Assembly: GCA_016719615.1 (NCBI GenBank) | Contig: JADJYQ010000007.1 | Span: 124,001-188,000 of the forward strand | Source: Saprospiraceae bacterium | GTDB lineage: Bacteria; Bacteroidota; Bacteroidia; Chitinophagales; Saprospiraceae | Direction: 5' to 3' | DNA: 64,000 nucleotides | In this document: in pieces, positions 44,601 to 52,887 of the stretch | Position numbering within the stretch: position 1 is the first letter of the stretch | Layout of the letters: the number at the start of each line of letters is the position of its first letter | Program-made: the position numbers and the translations under genes | The notes under the pieces: generated by a model | What the model was told of the DNA's origin: nothing | What the model saw: only the letters and a program-made list of their open reading frames with translations | The model's database searches: none

Positions 44601-45971
44601 CTGGCCAAAAACTGCAGAGTGCATCATTTTTGATGCACCTAAATGCGTTATGTTGTCAATGAATCCTTGTCTTTCATCTTTAGGCAATGCCAATATATGG
44701 CTGCGTTCTGCTGTGATTTTAAATGCAATATATTCTACTATAATAACTGCACCATCTATAATGATTCCAAAGTCAATGGCTCCAAGGCTCATAAGATTTG
44801 CATCCACACCAAAGACATACATAAGCGATAATGCAAAGAGCAAACACATAGGAATTACTGACGCTACCACTAATCCGGAACGAATATTGCCTAGCAAAAG
44901 CACAACTACAAAAATTACGATTAAGCAACCTAGAATGAGGTTCTCGGCAATGGTGAAACTGGTTTTACCGATGAGTTCGCTTCTCTCCAAAAATGCATTG
45001 ATACGAATTCCCGGAGGAAGCGAGGGAGATATTTGAGCAACCCTTACTTTTACTGCCTCGATTACGGCTTTTGAGTTGGCTCCTTTAAGCATCATCACCT
45101 GACCCAATACTTTTTCACCTTCGCCATTTCCGGTTATTGCACCAAAACGTGTTGCATGTCCAAATCCAACTGTGGCGACGTCTTTCATTAAAATAGGTAT
45201 TCCATTTCTGTTTTCAATGACGATGTTTTCAATATCCTTTAGCGAACCTACCAAACCTTCTCCTCTGATAAAATATGTTTGATTCGTTTTTTCTATATAC
45301 CCTCCACCTGCTACACTATTGTTTTTTTCCAATGCAGAAAATGCCTGGGGAACTGAGATATTCAGACTTCTAAGTTTTTCCGGATTGATAGCAACTTCAT
45401 ATTGCTTTAGGTAACCACCCCAGGTATTCACTTCAACGACACCCGGAATCCCTGAAAGTTGACGTTTAACAATCCAATCTTGTATGGTACGTACATCCGA
45501 TAATGTATAATCGTTTCGGTGTGCTGAATCTACTTCAATAACATATTGGTAAATTTCTCCGAGACCAGTAGAGATGGGGCCCATAAATGGTTTTCCAAAT
45601 CCCGCTGGTATTTTTTCTTCTGCAGCTTTAATTTTTTCTGCAATAAGTTGCCTTGGCAGATAGGTACCTATTTTATCATTAAAAACAACCGTTACGACCG
45701 AGAGGCCAAATTTTGAAATGGATCGAATTTCTTTAACATCAGGCAAGTTGGCCATTTCCAATTCCACCGGATAAGTCAGAAATTTCTCAACATCTTCAGT
45801 CGCCAGATTTCTGGAAGTCGTAATAATTTGGACCTGATTGTTAGTGACATCTGGAACAGCACCAATTGGAATCTCGAATAGAGAATACAGTCCAAAGCTG
45901 ACAATACCTGCTGAAAATAAAAGTACTATCAACTTGTGATGGATGCTGTACTGAATGATTTTACCTAACAT
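41637..45971 (-). CDS. czcA: CzcA/CusA heavy-metal RND pump fused to a TolC-type outer-membrane factor
   Basis: The 1,444-residue protein joins two parts normally made separately. Residues 1 to about 1035 are a complete heavy-metal RND pump with 12 TMs. The TM4 proton-relay signature DFGIIIDGAVIIVE (about 397-410) keeps the D, D and E of divalent-cation (Zn/Co/Cd-type) pumps, although the usual following Asn is Tyr. From about 1046 a hydrophobic stretch (MKGLLLIFIIATPMLCHP), looking like an old signal peptide, leads into a TolC-like domain of about 390 residues (LSSKQAVELALKNNLGLKAS, helical coiled coils). As a result pump and exit duct are made one to one. It is the first gene of the operon and has its own operator and promoter. 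Confidence 0.93.
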   Translation of the reverse strand: MLGKIIQYSIHHKLIVLLFSAGIVSFGLYSLFEIPIGAVPDVTNNQVQIITTSRNLATEDVEKFLTYPVELEMANLPDVKEIRSISKFGLSVVTVVFNDKIGTYLPRQLIAEKIKAAEEKIPAGFGKPFMGPISTGLGEIYQYVIEVDSAHRNDYTLSDVRTIQDWIVKRQLSGIPGVVEVNTWGGYLKQYEVAINPEKLRSLNISVPQAFSALEKNNSVAGGGYIEKTNQTYFIRGEGLVGSLKDIENIVIENRNGIPILMKDVATVGFGHATRFGAITGNGEGEKVLGQVMMLKGANSKAVIEAVKVRVAQISPSLPPGIRINAFLERSELIGKTSFTIAENLILGCLIVIFVVVLLLGNIRSGLVVASVIPMCLLFALSLMYVFGVDANLMSLGAIDFGIIIDGAVIIVEYIAFKITAERSHILALPKDERQGFIDNITHLGASKMMHSAVFGQLIIIIVFIPILSLVGVEGKMFKPMALVFCFALIGAMMLCFTYVPVMASLFMKPSDPDQNTISSRLITYFENSYKPTITWALENKKIVLGMAGVLLLSVAFIFTRMGGEFVPTLDEGDFVIQPVLKTGTSLSKTTEVTTRIETILKRFPEVEQVVSRIGAAEVPTDPMSMEESDVIIKLRPKAEWVSAKSKDELADKFKSALAEIPGVDFEFTQPIEMRFNELITGVRADLAIKIFGEDLDILYKKALEVEKAIDEIDGAADITVEKVAGLPQMSVKYDRQKIAKYGLNVEDLNNIITIGFAGKPAGTIFEGEKQFDLVVRFDEHHHKDIEDIETATIQLPDGNQLPLSEFANISYSKGPAKISRDNTKRRIVVGVNVRNRDLESVVKDVQTEINKKVRLPIGYTIEYGGQFENLRTANERLMIAVPIALLLIFVLLYFAFDSVKQALIIYSAIPMSAIGGVILLYIRDLPFSISAGVGFIALFGIAVLNGIVLIEEFKELKAHGITDINKRILIGTKNRLRPVLLTASAAALGFLPMAISTSAGAEVQRPLATVVIGGLISATALTLIVLPVLYALFDRKGHFPKIKVPMKGLLLIFIIATPMLCHPQDTKLSSKQAVELALKNNLGLKASSQRVAQTKLLEASAIDINKTEFYFNKDKSNIAPNNLPLNVWGLSQSIQFPTIYSAQRKGMKAKTQLSNDQFDIDKYALTKEVLKSYFEIVYWQQMLNHYQFLDSLFTTFAFAAQRKFDQGESNYLEKLIAETKKKEVSLQFNQIKESIKKSYIQLNQWVQSNSGFMIIDSAIERMQLNPIDSIGQPLLKYFTHAKNLVDRELELEKQKLLPDLNVSIYQGSNNGIGRQNYFGFQLGVAIPLWFSSHKAKISAAKTGVSILNSENENFKKQLEAKYMALQSDLRKYEEGLTYYESIGKKLSQETLFHAVKAFQNGEINFFQYTQLIENAKSIETNYLNAFYQYNLTVLEANYLMKEL

Positions 45972-45997
45972 TTCTGTGCTTAATTAGAATTGCACAA

Positions 45998-46005
45998 CAA
46001 ATGTA
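45998..46005 (-). promoter_or_regulatory. Candidate -7 element (TACATTTG) of the efflux operon
   Basis: On the minus strand this reads TACATTTG, a full match to TAnnTTTG, 26 bases upstream of the pump start codon. The triple direct repeat at 46028-46054 ends exactly 22 bases upstream of it, the same spacing as in the two-component promoter. Confidence 0.6.
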
Positions 46006-46027
46006 GAGTGGTTAAATTAAGGCTTTT

Positions 46028-46054
46028 CTCAAGTCTTTCTTAAGATTGGCTTAA
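46028..46054 (-). promoter_or_regulatory. Triple direct repeat with 11-bp period, likely response-regulator operator (efflux operon)
   Basis: On the plus strand CTCAA (46028), CTTAA (46039) and CTTAA (46050) are spaced exactly 11 bases apart, the spacing used by OmpR/PhoB-family regulators. The core TTCTTAAGATTGGCTTAA differs by one base from the core upstream of the response-regulator gene at 48906-48932. Both sit on the same side of, and at the same distance from, a -7 element. Confidence 0.72.
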
Positions 46055-46070
46055 TTATCAAATTTAAGCT

Positions 46071-46710
46071 AAACTCATTATAAAAAATTCTCCAACCAAT
46101 GCCGATAAACACATTGCAACGGCAACCGAGAAAGTAGCTCATACTTTAGTTTTTAAAATAATGGTACCTCCAATTTTCGCAACCAAAACTCCTATAACAA
46201 TAAGAAAAAAGATGGCAAAAAATAAATATAAAATTCAAATTGTGGCAAAAGGCATAAACAGTTTAACGAATAATTCCAACAATGCTCCTATGGCAAATGC
46301 AGCTCCAAAGGCCCATGCAGCCTGCAATGGCTTGCCTGACTTGGTACTTTAATCCCATTTCATCCAAAATATGCAATGCTAAAGCATCATAGATGTCAGC
46401 TCACTGGGTACGAGCTAGTCTGTTATCATTTTCAATCATCGCTCCTCATAAAATGCAGAAAGTAGTTGCAATTTCAGGTTTGGCAATCGTTCAAGTCCCG
46501 GCTTTTCCCGAACAATATCAGATTTCTCCATTTCTGTTTGCGATCTCGCGGGTACGTATTCATCTGCAGATATAGCCAATACAATTGTAACAATCCAGAA
46601 TAAATTCACAAAATAATGGGCACTCAATATTTACTTGAAGCAGCGACTCCTATTGCATGTCTGGGTTATTAAAAAATGCCATCGTTAGCATCCCATAACT
46701 AAATACTCAT
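46071..46710 (-). pseudogene. Decayed VIT1/CCC1-family Fe/Mn transporter gene
   Basis: Fragments of one VIT/CCC1 protein appear in order on the minus strand in shifting frames. They are the ANDGI motif (46676-46689), GVAASSKY, then an open stretch with ISADEYVPARSQTEMEKSDI and LLSAFYEER (46436-46627), then HILDEMGL, AWAFGAAFAIGALLELFVKL and VLVAKIGG, and near the end CLSALVGEFF. The AxxEYV-x2-RSQTE-x-EKSDI pattern is the cytoplasmic metal-binding region of the family. There are several stops and frame changes, so the gene is dead. It occupies the whole gap between the efflux operon and the sensor kinase. Confidence 0.8.
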
Positions 46711-46835
46711 ACGTATGTATTGATTTTCCCGATACCTGCAAATTGAATTATTTCTCAATTATATTTCAATTTTCTTGGGTTGTAGTATTTCCCCTTGTAC
46801 CGAAAGTTCTTATATGATATGAATTTCAGAACTAT

Positions 46836-48206
46836 TTAAAACAAAATTGTCACCACCGTTCCCTGACCGTAAGTACTGCTTACTTTTAATTCGGCATGAA
46901 TGGCATCGGCACATTTTTTTGCAATAGAAAGCCCTAAACCATTCCCTGAAATATGCTTGTGATTTAATGCATCAGACCGATAAAAGCTATCAAAAATTTG
47001 GTCCAGTTCCTCTGCCTTAATACCTATTCCATCATCTTTGATGGAACACATCGTGCGGTTGTTCATAATATCCACGCAGATGTTTATCTCACCATTATAA
47101 TGAGAATATTTAATCGCATTACTCAAAATATTATCAATTATAATTTTACTGTAAAAATAAGGTACCCGTAAGGTATCTGCTATTTTAAGTTCAAAATTTA
47201 TCTTTAGATTTTTCTCAGCAATTTGAGATTTAAAATGTGCTATTGATTCATCAATGACTGTTGGAAGTGCTAAACATTCGTCAAAATTTATACTGTTTGA
47301 TTTTTCTAAACGGGCGAGTAGCAGGAGCTGCTCCAATATGACCGTCATTCGCTCAATTTCCTTTAAACTATATTGGATTTTTTCTTCGTATTCCTGTTGA
47401 TTTCTTGGTTTACGAATGAGTACTTCTAAAGTACCTCTCAAGGCAGACAATGGGGTTCTGAGCTCATGTGAAGCGTCAGAAGTAAACTGTTTTTCTCTTA
47501 TCAGTGCGTTTTCAATACGTTCTATAAGAGCATTAAAACTGGAAGAAAGTTCATAAATTTCGTCCCTGTTTTCAGGTAAGCTTACCCGTTCTTTTAAATT
47601 ATTCCTGGTGATTCTTGAAATGGTATGCGTCATTTCCTGAATGGGGATAATGCTTCTGCCTGCAAGAAAACGCGATACAAAGTACAAGCCAATTAATACT
47701 ATGAAAAAAGAAACAATCAAAACATTTCTTAATTTTAATATCACCGATAAAGAAGATTCAGAGGACATAGCTGCCAAAATATACCCTTTTATTTTTCCAT
47801 TACTTTCTATTGGTATTTGAACCTGTCTAATTTTTCGTTCGTTGATTGCAGCATTAAAATGTCCTCCAAATTCGGATTCTTTAAATGGCAAAATATCCTG
47901 TTTTAAATTTGGAGACTTATCCATTAATCCACCTCGTTTATCAATCAGCTGAATAAATACAGGGTTAACTTGTACTTCACGATGTTCAATTTCCTCCCAT
48001 TCAGCTTTATTGATAAAAAAGATGCTGTCGCCACTGATTTTTATTTCTTTCGTATGTTTTTCAGCTTCATAAGATAAATCACGATCCAAATTTCGAAATA
48101 CAGCAGCTTTTACCATGAAAAATATGGTACCAAAAACAATCACCATTAAGATAGCTGTTGCCACCATGTAATGAAAAGCAATTCTATTTTTGAAATTTAA
48201 GCTCAT
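46836..48206 (-). CDS. Sensor histidine kinase of the metal-efflux two-component system (CusS-like)
   Basis: The 456-residue kinase has TM1 at about 12-33, a periplasmic domain of about 130 residues, TM2 at about 165-183 and a HAMP region (ITRNNLKERVSLPENRDE). The phosphoacceptor lies in HELRTPLSALRGTLEVL. The ATPase boxes are N (DNILSNAIKYS), G1 (DDGIGIKAEELDQIF) and G2 (GNGLGLSIAKKCA). The sensory loop is not visibly rich in His, Met or Cys, so the metal is not evident. It overlaps the response regulator by 4 bases. Context points to metal sensing. Confidence 0.92.
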   Translation of the reverse strand: MSLNFKNRIAFHYMVATAILMVIVFGTIFFMVKAAVFRNLDRDLSYEAEKHTKEIKISGDSIFFINKAEWEEIEHREVQVNPVFIQLIDKRGGLMDKSPNLKQDILPFKESEFGGHFNAAINERKIRQVQIPIESNGKIKGYILAAMSSESSLSVILKLRNVLIVSFFIVLIGLYFVSRFLAGRSIIPIQEMTHTISRITRNNLKERVSLPENRDEIYELSSSFNALIERIENALIREKQFTSDASHELRTPLSALRGTLEVLIRKPRNQQEYEEKIQYSLKEIERMTVILEQLLLLARLEKSNSINFDECLALPTVIDESIAHFKSQIAEKNLKINFELKIADTLRVPYFYSKIIIDNILSNAIKYSHYNGEINICVDIMNNRTMCSIKDDGIGIKAEELDQIFDSFYRSDALNHKHISGNGLGLSIAKKCADAIHAELKVSSTYGQGTVVTILF

Positions 48207-48871
48207 ATTTCTTTAGCGATATATCCCACTCCCCGAACGGTCTGGATGTAATTTTCTTCATCCGATAATGCGAGTTTTTTTCTAAGTGCATTGATATAAA
48301 CATCAATTATACTGGTATTGTAGTCGAAGTGTATATCCCAAACACTTTCTATAATTCGACTTCTTCTACATACTTTGCCTTTGTTGCGAAGCAGAAATTC
48401 CAACAATGCAAATTCTTTTAAAGTCAAATTGATTTCCATTTCATCTTTAAAGACTTGATGTGTTTCAGTATTGAGGGATATTCTCCCCAACGTGAACAAC
48501 GAGTGCTCACCTGTTTTGGGCCTCAATTGTACTTTGATCCTTTCTAAAAGTTCTTCAAAATGAAAAGGCTTCTTGATGTAATCATTAGCTCCTGATTGCA
48601 AACCAAAAACGGTCTCATCCAAAGTATCCTTTGCAGTAAGAAAAATAATTGGTGTTTTGAGAAATTCCTTTCTGAATTGTCTGCAAATCTCAATTCCGCT
48701 CATTCCCGGAAGCATCCAATCCAATAAAAGCAAGTCATACGCACCTGAAAGAGCAAGCTGCAAGCCTTTCCTTCCATCATACGCAACATCAACAGCAAAA
48801 GACTCCTCCTCCAAGCCCTGCTTTAGAAAAGCTGCTATTCCTTGCTCATCTTCTACGATTAGTATTCTCAT
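48203..48871 (-). CDS. OmpR/CusR-family response regulator
   Basis: The 222-residue regulator has a receiver domain with acidic residues in MRILIVEDEQG, the phosphorylation site DLLLLDWMLPGMSG (about residues 47-60), T and K at FLTAKD, and a winged-helix effector domain (LTLKEFALLEFLLRNKGKV, IDVYINALRKKL, IQTVRGVGYI). It is the first gene of the pair. A triple 11-bp direct repeat lies just upstream of its own promoter, and the same element is upstream of the efflux operon, so it probably activates both. Confidence 0.94.
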   Translation of the reverse strand: MRILIVEDEQGIAAFLKQGLEEESFAVDVAYDGRKGLQLALSGAYDLLLLDWMLPGMSGIEICRQFRKEFLKTPIIFLTAKDTLDETVFGLQSGANDYIKKPFHFEELLERIKVQLRPKTGEHSLFTLGRISLNTETHQVFKDEMEINLTLKEFALLEFLLRNKGKVCRRSRIIESVWDIHFDYNTSIIDVYINALRKKLALSDEENYIQTVRGVGYIAKEI

Positions 48872-48875
48872 AATG

Positions 48876-48932
48876 CAAATATTTCACATTTAACCATAAG
48901 CTTACCTTGATGGATTCTTAAGATTTGCTTAA
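48876..48932 (-). promoter_or_regulatory. Promoter and triple direct-repeat operator of the two-component operon
   Basis: The minus-strand -7 element AATATTTG (48876-48883, seven of eight positions of TAnnTTTG) is followed 22 bases upstream by CTTGA (48906), CTTAA (48917) and CTTAA (48928) on the plus strand, spaced 11 bases apart. The core TTCTTAAGATTTGCTTAA matches the efflux-operon box at 17 of 18 bases. This supports autoregulation. Confidence 0.7.
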
Positions 48933-49100
48933 ATTTAATATTAGCAGTTTGTATCATTGTAAATCAACAATCATTTGATTGACCAGAAACCAAACATTTA
49001 AAATCATGATCCAGCATATAAACAAACCAAGGGCTTCCAATATCTATGATTACTTTAAGCTTTTCCAATTAGGATTAACTAGCATACAACTAAGCGTGTT

Positions 49101-50852
49101 TTATTTTTTAAATAATTGAAAAAATTCAATATTATCAATTCCCAGGTTATTGAAAACAAAATCATTGTACTTTTTCAACTCCGCTACAATAGTTCCCCGC
49201 TGAACTGCTTCGAGGTAAATTCTCATTTCAATTTCAAACTCGGTTATTTCTGCAATGAATATTTTTCGCAATAAATAAATGTCATTTTTTACCGTTTTCA
49301 ACTTCTCAATTAAAGCCCGTCTCCTGATTTCATACAAGTCAAAATAAATATTAATAAAGCATTGGGTTGTTTGATCCATAGGAAGGTAGTAATAACTATG
49401 GTATGGGTCGAAAATGGTAGAAGTAATAACATTTGTTGAATCCTTGTACGAATTTACATCTAAAAAGATTTTAACAGAAAGTTTAAATTGTTCAGATCTC
49501 AAATTTTTAAAAAGTTCGTTTTCAACTGAATCAGGAAGAATTTCGCGAAGTTTAATTCTTGCTTTTGACCATTCCACATAAGGGTGTTCCAGTAAGCCCA
49601 ATTTCATAAAAGAATTAGATTTGAAAAGCGCTTTATTATTTATTGAATTGCTATCTTTAAAAAAATGTTCATTCTTATTCAGACTATCATTCAATCGGTA
49701 TTCATTGTTATAGTTCCAAAAGAATTCATTATAAGGAATTGCATTGACTTTACGATAATCATCCATGTATTGAAACGAATAATCAAAAACAGGTAGTATA
49801 AAAACATCATTGTAATCATAGGTATGCAAAACAGTATTGGTAACTATTGAATAAGTTTGTTCTTCCGTGTTTCCCATTCTGCTATGATAGTCAAATTTGT
49901 AAACAAAATCGATGTGATTAAAATAAGACTGATCATTTACAGATATGTAAGATTGCGTAATATTAAAACAAACATTTGCAACCTTGTCTGAAGGAAACAA
50001 AGGTAAAAATGGATGTTTAAGGGCATTCCTGCAATTTAAAGTTATCTTCATAAATTGCTTTTTTGTTTTATTGATCCAAATTTTGCCTTCAAAAAATCTG
50101 CCGGTCGTATCTTTAGGAAAATATTCAATCACATAAATAGAATCGGCTTCTCCGTCAAGAAAAGTGTTGTCCAAACTCAAAGTAAAATTCTTTCTTAATT
50201 TAGATTTTGACAATTCAAGCGGATTTAAAGGAAATTGTTCATTTCCTTTAAATAAATCCAACAGCAAAATTGCTCTCGAACTTTCCAGGGATACAAAGAA
50301 TCGATCTTCATAAGGCTGTAATGCAATTCTTCCGGTTTTAAAATGTAAGCCAGACAATTGATACGATTTGATATCCGCATTATAATAGCCTTCTACAAAC
50401 TCAATTTGTTTGTTGTTGATGAAGCTCTTTAACTCATAATATGATTTTGCGGTGATATCAACCGGAGATGATTTTTTCCTGCATTCCTGCAACAATTGAA
50501 ATAAATAAGAGTTGTCCTTAGGTGTTACCGTTATTTCTTTCAACATATGAAAGTTCTCTTCAAGATTTATCAAATAAAAACTTACACCACCCTTAAGATT
50601 GATTATTTGATCTTTAAATCCAATAAATGAAATTCGAACTGTATCCCGGTATCCATTTATAGAAATTCTAAAATAGCCATCTGTATTGCTTATCGTTCCA
50701 ATTTTTAGGCTCTTATTGTAAATAGTAGCGAAAGGTATTGGTTCATTCGTTCCCATATGATTGACTCTTCCTTCGATTTCATATGTTTGCTGTCCAATCA
50801 ATGTTACTGTAAAGTTACAGACTAAATATAATATCAAATAATTCGCTTTCAT
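49101..50852 (-). CDS. Secreted carboxypeptidase-regulatory-like domain protein
   Basis: The 583-residue protein has a signal peptide (LILYLVCNFTVTLIGQQ) and an N-terminal CarboxypepD_reg-like domain at about 25-110, with the family pattern IEGRVNHMGTNEPIPFATIY and GTISNTDGYFRISI. A long C-terminal part of beta-rich and then helical character follows. Proteins of this layout (DUF5686-like) are common outer-envelope proteins in Bacteroidota. There is no TonB plug or barrel after the domain, so it is not a SusC transporter. It stands alone downstream of the two-component system with no clear functional link. Confidence 0.7.
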   Translation of the reverse strand: MKANYLILYLVCNFTVTLIGQQTYEIEGRVNHMGTNEPIPFATIYNKSLKIGTISNTDGYFRISINGYRDTVRISFIGFKDQIINLKGGVSFYLINLEENFHMLKEITVTPKDNSYLFQLLQECRKKSSPVDITAKSYYELKSFINNKQIEFVEGYYNADIKSYQLSGLHFKTGRIALQPYEDRFFVSLESSRAILLLDLFKGNEQFPLNPLELSKSKLRKNFTLSLDNTFLDGEADSIYVIEYFPKDTTGRFFEGKIWINKTKKQFMKITLNCRNALKHPFLPLFPSDKVANVCFNITQSYISVNDQSYFNHIDFVYKFDYHSRMGNTEEQTYSIVTNTVLHTYDYNDVFILPVFDYSFQYMDDYRKVNAIPYNEFFWNYNNEYRLNDSLNKNEHFFKDSNSINNKALFKSNSFMKLGLLEHPYVEWSKARIKLREILPDSVENELFKNLRSEQFKLSVKIFLDVNSYKDSTNVITSTIFDPYHSYYYLPMDQTTQCFINIYFDLYEIRRRALIEKLKTVKNDIYLLRKIFIAEITEFEIEMRIYLEAVQRGTIVAELKKYNDFVFNNLGIDNIEFFQLFKK

Positions 50853-50952
50853 CCGTGTATGTATAAAAGATATTCAAAAATGATTTGCCAGATGCTGTAA
50901 CATAATAACCAGTACTGCATTATCGAATCTCGCTATCTTTTCGTGATTAAAT

Positions 50953-51951
50953 TTAATTCATAAACCAAGCTGAATAAGACAACATAATTATCCAATGATA
51001 CAAAGTGTCAATAATAAAGGCAGGAAACCCTCGAGCAATTGTGGCGGTCCAACTATAGCTAAATGCATTTTTTAATGCAATTAAATAATAGATTGCATTA
51101 ATAAGTGGTATAGATAAAAAGATTAGCTCTGGTAAATCCAGGCATACCAACATTATTGCTAAAACCCATATCCACACAGATTGAAAAAGTGGAATCCAGG
51201 TATTTATATGAACTGTAAAAATCATAGAATCATAATAAAAGAATTTTTTTCTATATAAAACGGGAAACAGCAATAATGCATTAAAAGGAAGCAACAATAT
51301 GAAAATAAGATTATTCCCGGCTGTCACTTTTTTTGTGAATGCAGATAGCGTAAGTTGACTATTGCATTGTGAACGGTAAGCCTTAATTAATTGAATATGA
51401 AAATAATCTGCAGGATAATTTTGTTCTTTTAACCAATCTTTAATTTTATGGTCAGGAATGTACTTTAATTCCCTCTGCTTAAGTATCGGTGTCGATGGGA
51501 GCGTAGGCCAAAATGCACTGGTTAATATTCTGATGGCACTACTTGAAGTATCCGCCAAATCATCAAATCGCTGACTCATCGATCTATTGGCTTTGGATAC
51601 CGGTTCTAATTTGTGACTAATAGTATCCATTAAAAGCCAAAAACTAAACATGAAGAGCGCTGTGCACCAGATGTACATCCTCACAGGAGGAGAGTACCGA
51701 TTTCGCTTGTCTTCTATAAAGTTTTTTGTAATCATTCCAGGGTGTAAAAACAAGGTCTTTATAGTTAGCCAAGTTTTATTATCCAAATGGAAAATACCCT
51801 CGATAAGCTCATATAAATAGTGAAAGAATGGCATTCTCGGACTATGATTTTCCTGCCCGCAATTTGGGCAGTATTTCATATTAGGCAGGTCAATCCTAAA
51901 ATCGTAGTTGCAATTTTTACAGTGCTCGGTATGTAATTTTTTACCTGGCAT
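50953..51951 (-). CDS. DUF3667 membrane protein with zinc ribbon
   Basis: The 332-residue protein starts with a four-cysteine zinc ribbon (CKNCNYDF then MKYCPNCGQ, residues 11-35). The DUF3667 signature (KTWLTIKTLFLHPGMITKNF followed by DKRNRYSPPVRMYIW, about 59-95) and five or six TM helices follow. The family is widespread in Bacteroidota, with no established biochemical function. It is the last gene on the minus strand before the strand switch at 52 kb. Confidence 0.88.
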   Translation of the reverse strand: MPGKKLHTEHCKNCNYDFRIDLPNMKYCPNCGQENHSPRMPFFHYLYELIEGIFHLDNKTWLTIKTLFLHPGMITKNFIEDKRNRYSPPVRMYIWCTALFMFSFWLLMDTISHKLEPVSKANRSMSQRFDDLADTSSSAIRILTSAFWPTLPSTPILKQRELKYIPDHKIKDWLKEQNYPADYFHIQLIKAYRSQCNSQLTLSAFTKKVTAGNNLIFILLLPFNALLLFPVLYRKKFFYYDSMIFTVHINTWIPLFQSVWIWVLAIMLVCLDLPELIFLSIPLINAIYYLIALKNAFSYSWTATIARGFPAFIIDTLYHWIIMLSYSAWFMN

Positions 51952-52290
51952 AGCTATATTTCATTAAATTCTGATAAGTATACATCCATTACATGGCAAA
52001 AAATAAACAGCACCTTCATTACTTATAATAGTATATTTTCATACAAAATACAGATTAATTTCTTTAACCCATGGTGAAACTCTCATAAATATACAAATTT
52101 ATAATATTTTAATAAAGACCAAAGTGGAAAAACAATTTCAACGGAATTGCTAAGAATTTATGTTAAAATTGTATTATTAGGAGGTATAAACATTTGGCCA
52201 GATAAAAAGGAAAACTTAATTCAATATAATCTTGTAATGTGTTGTTTATTTCAATTAGAATGGTGACATTTGAGACCATAAATAAGGTTT
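51952..52290. other. Divergent intergenic region without a recognised gene
   Basis: This AT-rich gap separates the minus-strand DUF3667 gene from the plus-strand sigma-factor operon and must hold both promoters. I see no full TAnnTTTG element, no long hairpin and no RNA gene in it. The sigma-like reading frame runs back to a stop codon at 52279-52281. Confidence 0.5.
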
Positions 52291-52356
52291 CTGAGTAAAA
52301 AAACATCACAGTTACAGGAAGATCAGGATATTTTCCAAGATCTGAAATCAGGCCAA

Positions 52357-52887
52357 ATGGAAGCGTTTGAGCGGATTTACGATTTATATATGGATGATTT
52401 TCTAAATTCTGCGAGTTATAAATATAATTCAGTACCACATGAAGACCTGCTTGATGCATGGCAGGATACCGTAATTTCCTTTTTCGAGCAAATCCGTTCT
52501 GGAAAAATAACTCAATTAAGTTGTAGCATCCGAACATTTTTATTCCTGCTTGGTTTCAGGTATATCTCAAAGAATAAAAAAAAGTATATAAAAGAAATAA
52601 GCTCCGATACTTTTGAACAAGCAGAAATTCCGGAATCCATAATGCTTACATTCGATTATGAAGAACCGGATCAGGAAGATCGCCAACTGATGCTCGATGC
52701 CATAGAAGAATTACCAGCCCAAAGTAAAAAGATGTTGCAACTTAGATATATCGAAGGGAAAACTATTGATGAAATTGTGAAAGTCATGCAATATAATTCC
52801 GTAAATGCTGTGAGTGTAACTTTATCGAGAAATCTCAAACGACTCAAAGAAATAATAGAATCAAAACAAAATGCACGGATAATATGA
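52357..52887 (+). CDS. ECF-type RNA polymerase sigma factor
   Basis: The 176-residue product has sigma region 2 (AFERIYDLYMDDFLNSASYK, then DLLDAWQDTVISFFEQI) and region 4 (MLDAIEELPAQSKKMLQLRY followed by IEGKTIDEIVKVMQYNSVNA). The first ATG is at 52357. The frame upstream encodes a further sigma-like stretch (EDQDIFQDLKSGQ) back to 52282 without an ATG, GTG or TTG; a CTG at 52291 would give MSKKTSQLQEDQD and a normal N-terminus. It is therefore likely that the true start is a non-standard codon. The next gene overlaps the stop by 4 bases. Confidence 0.85.
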   Translation: MEAFERIYDLYMDDFLNSASYKYNSVPHEDLLDAWQDTVISFFEQIRSGKITQLSCSIRTFLFLLGFRYISKNKKKYIKEISSDTFEQAEIPESIMLTFDYEEPDQEDRQLMLDAIEELPAQSKKMLQLRYIEGKTIDEIVKVMQYNSVNAVSVTLSRNLKRLKEIIESKQNARII

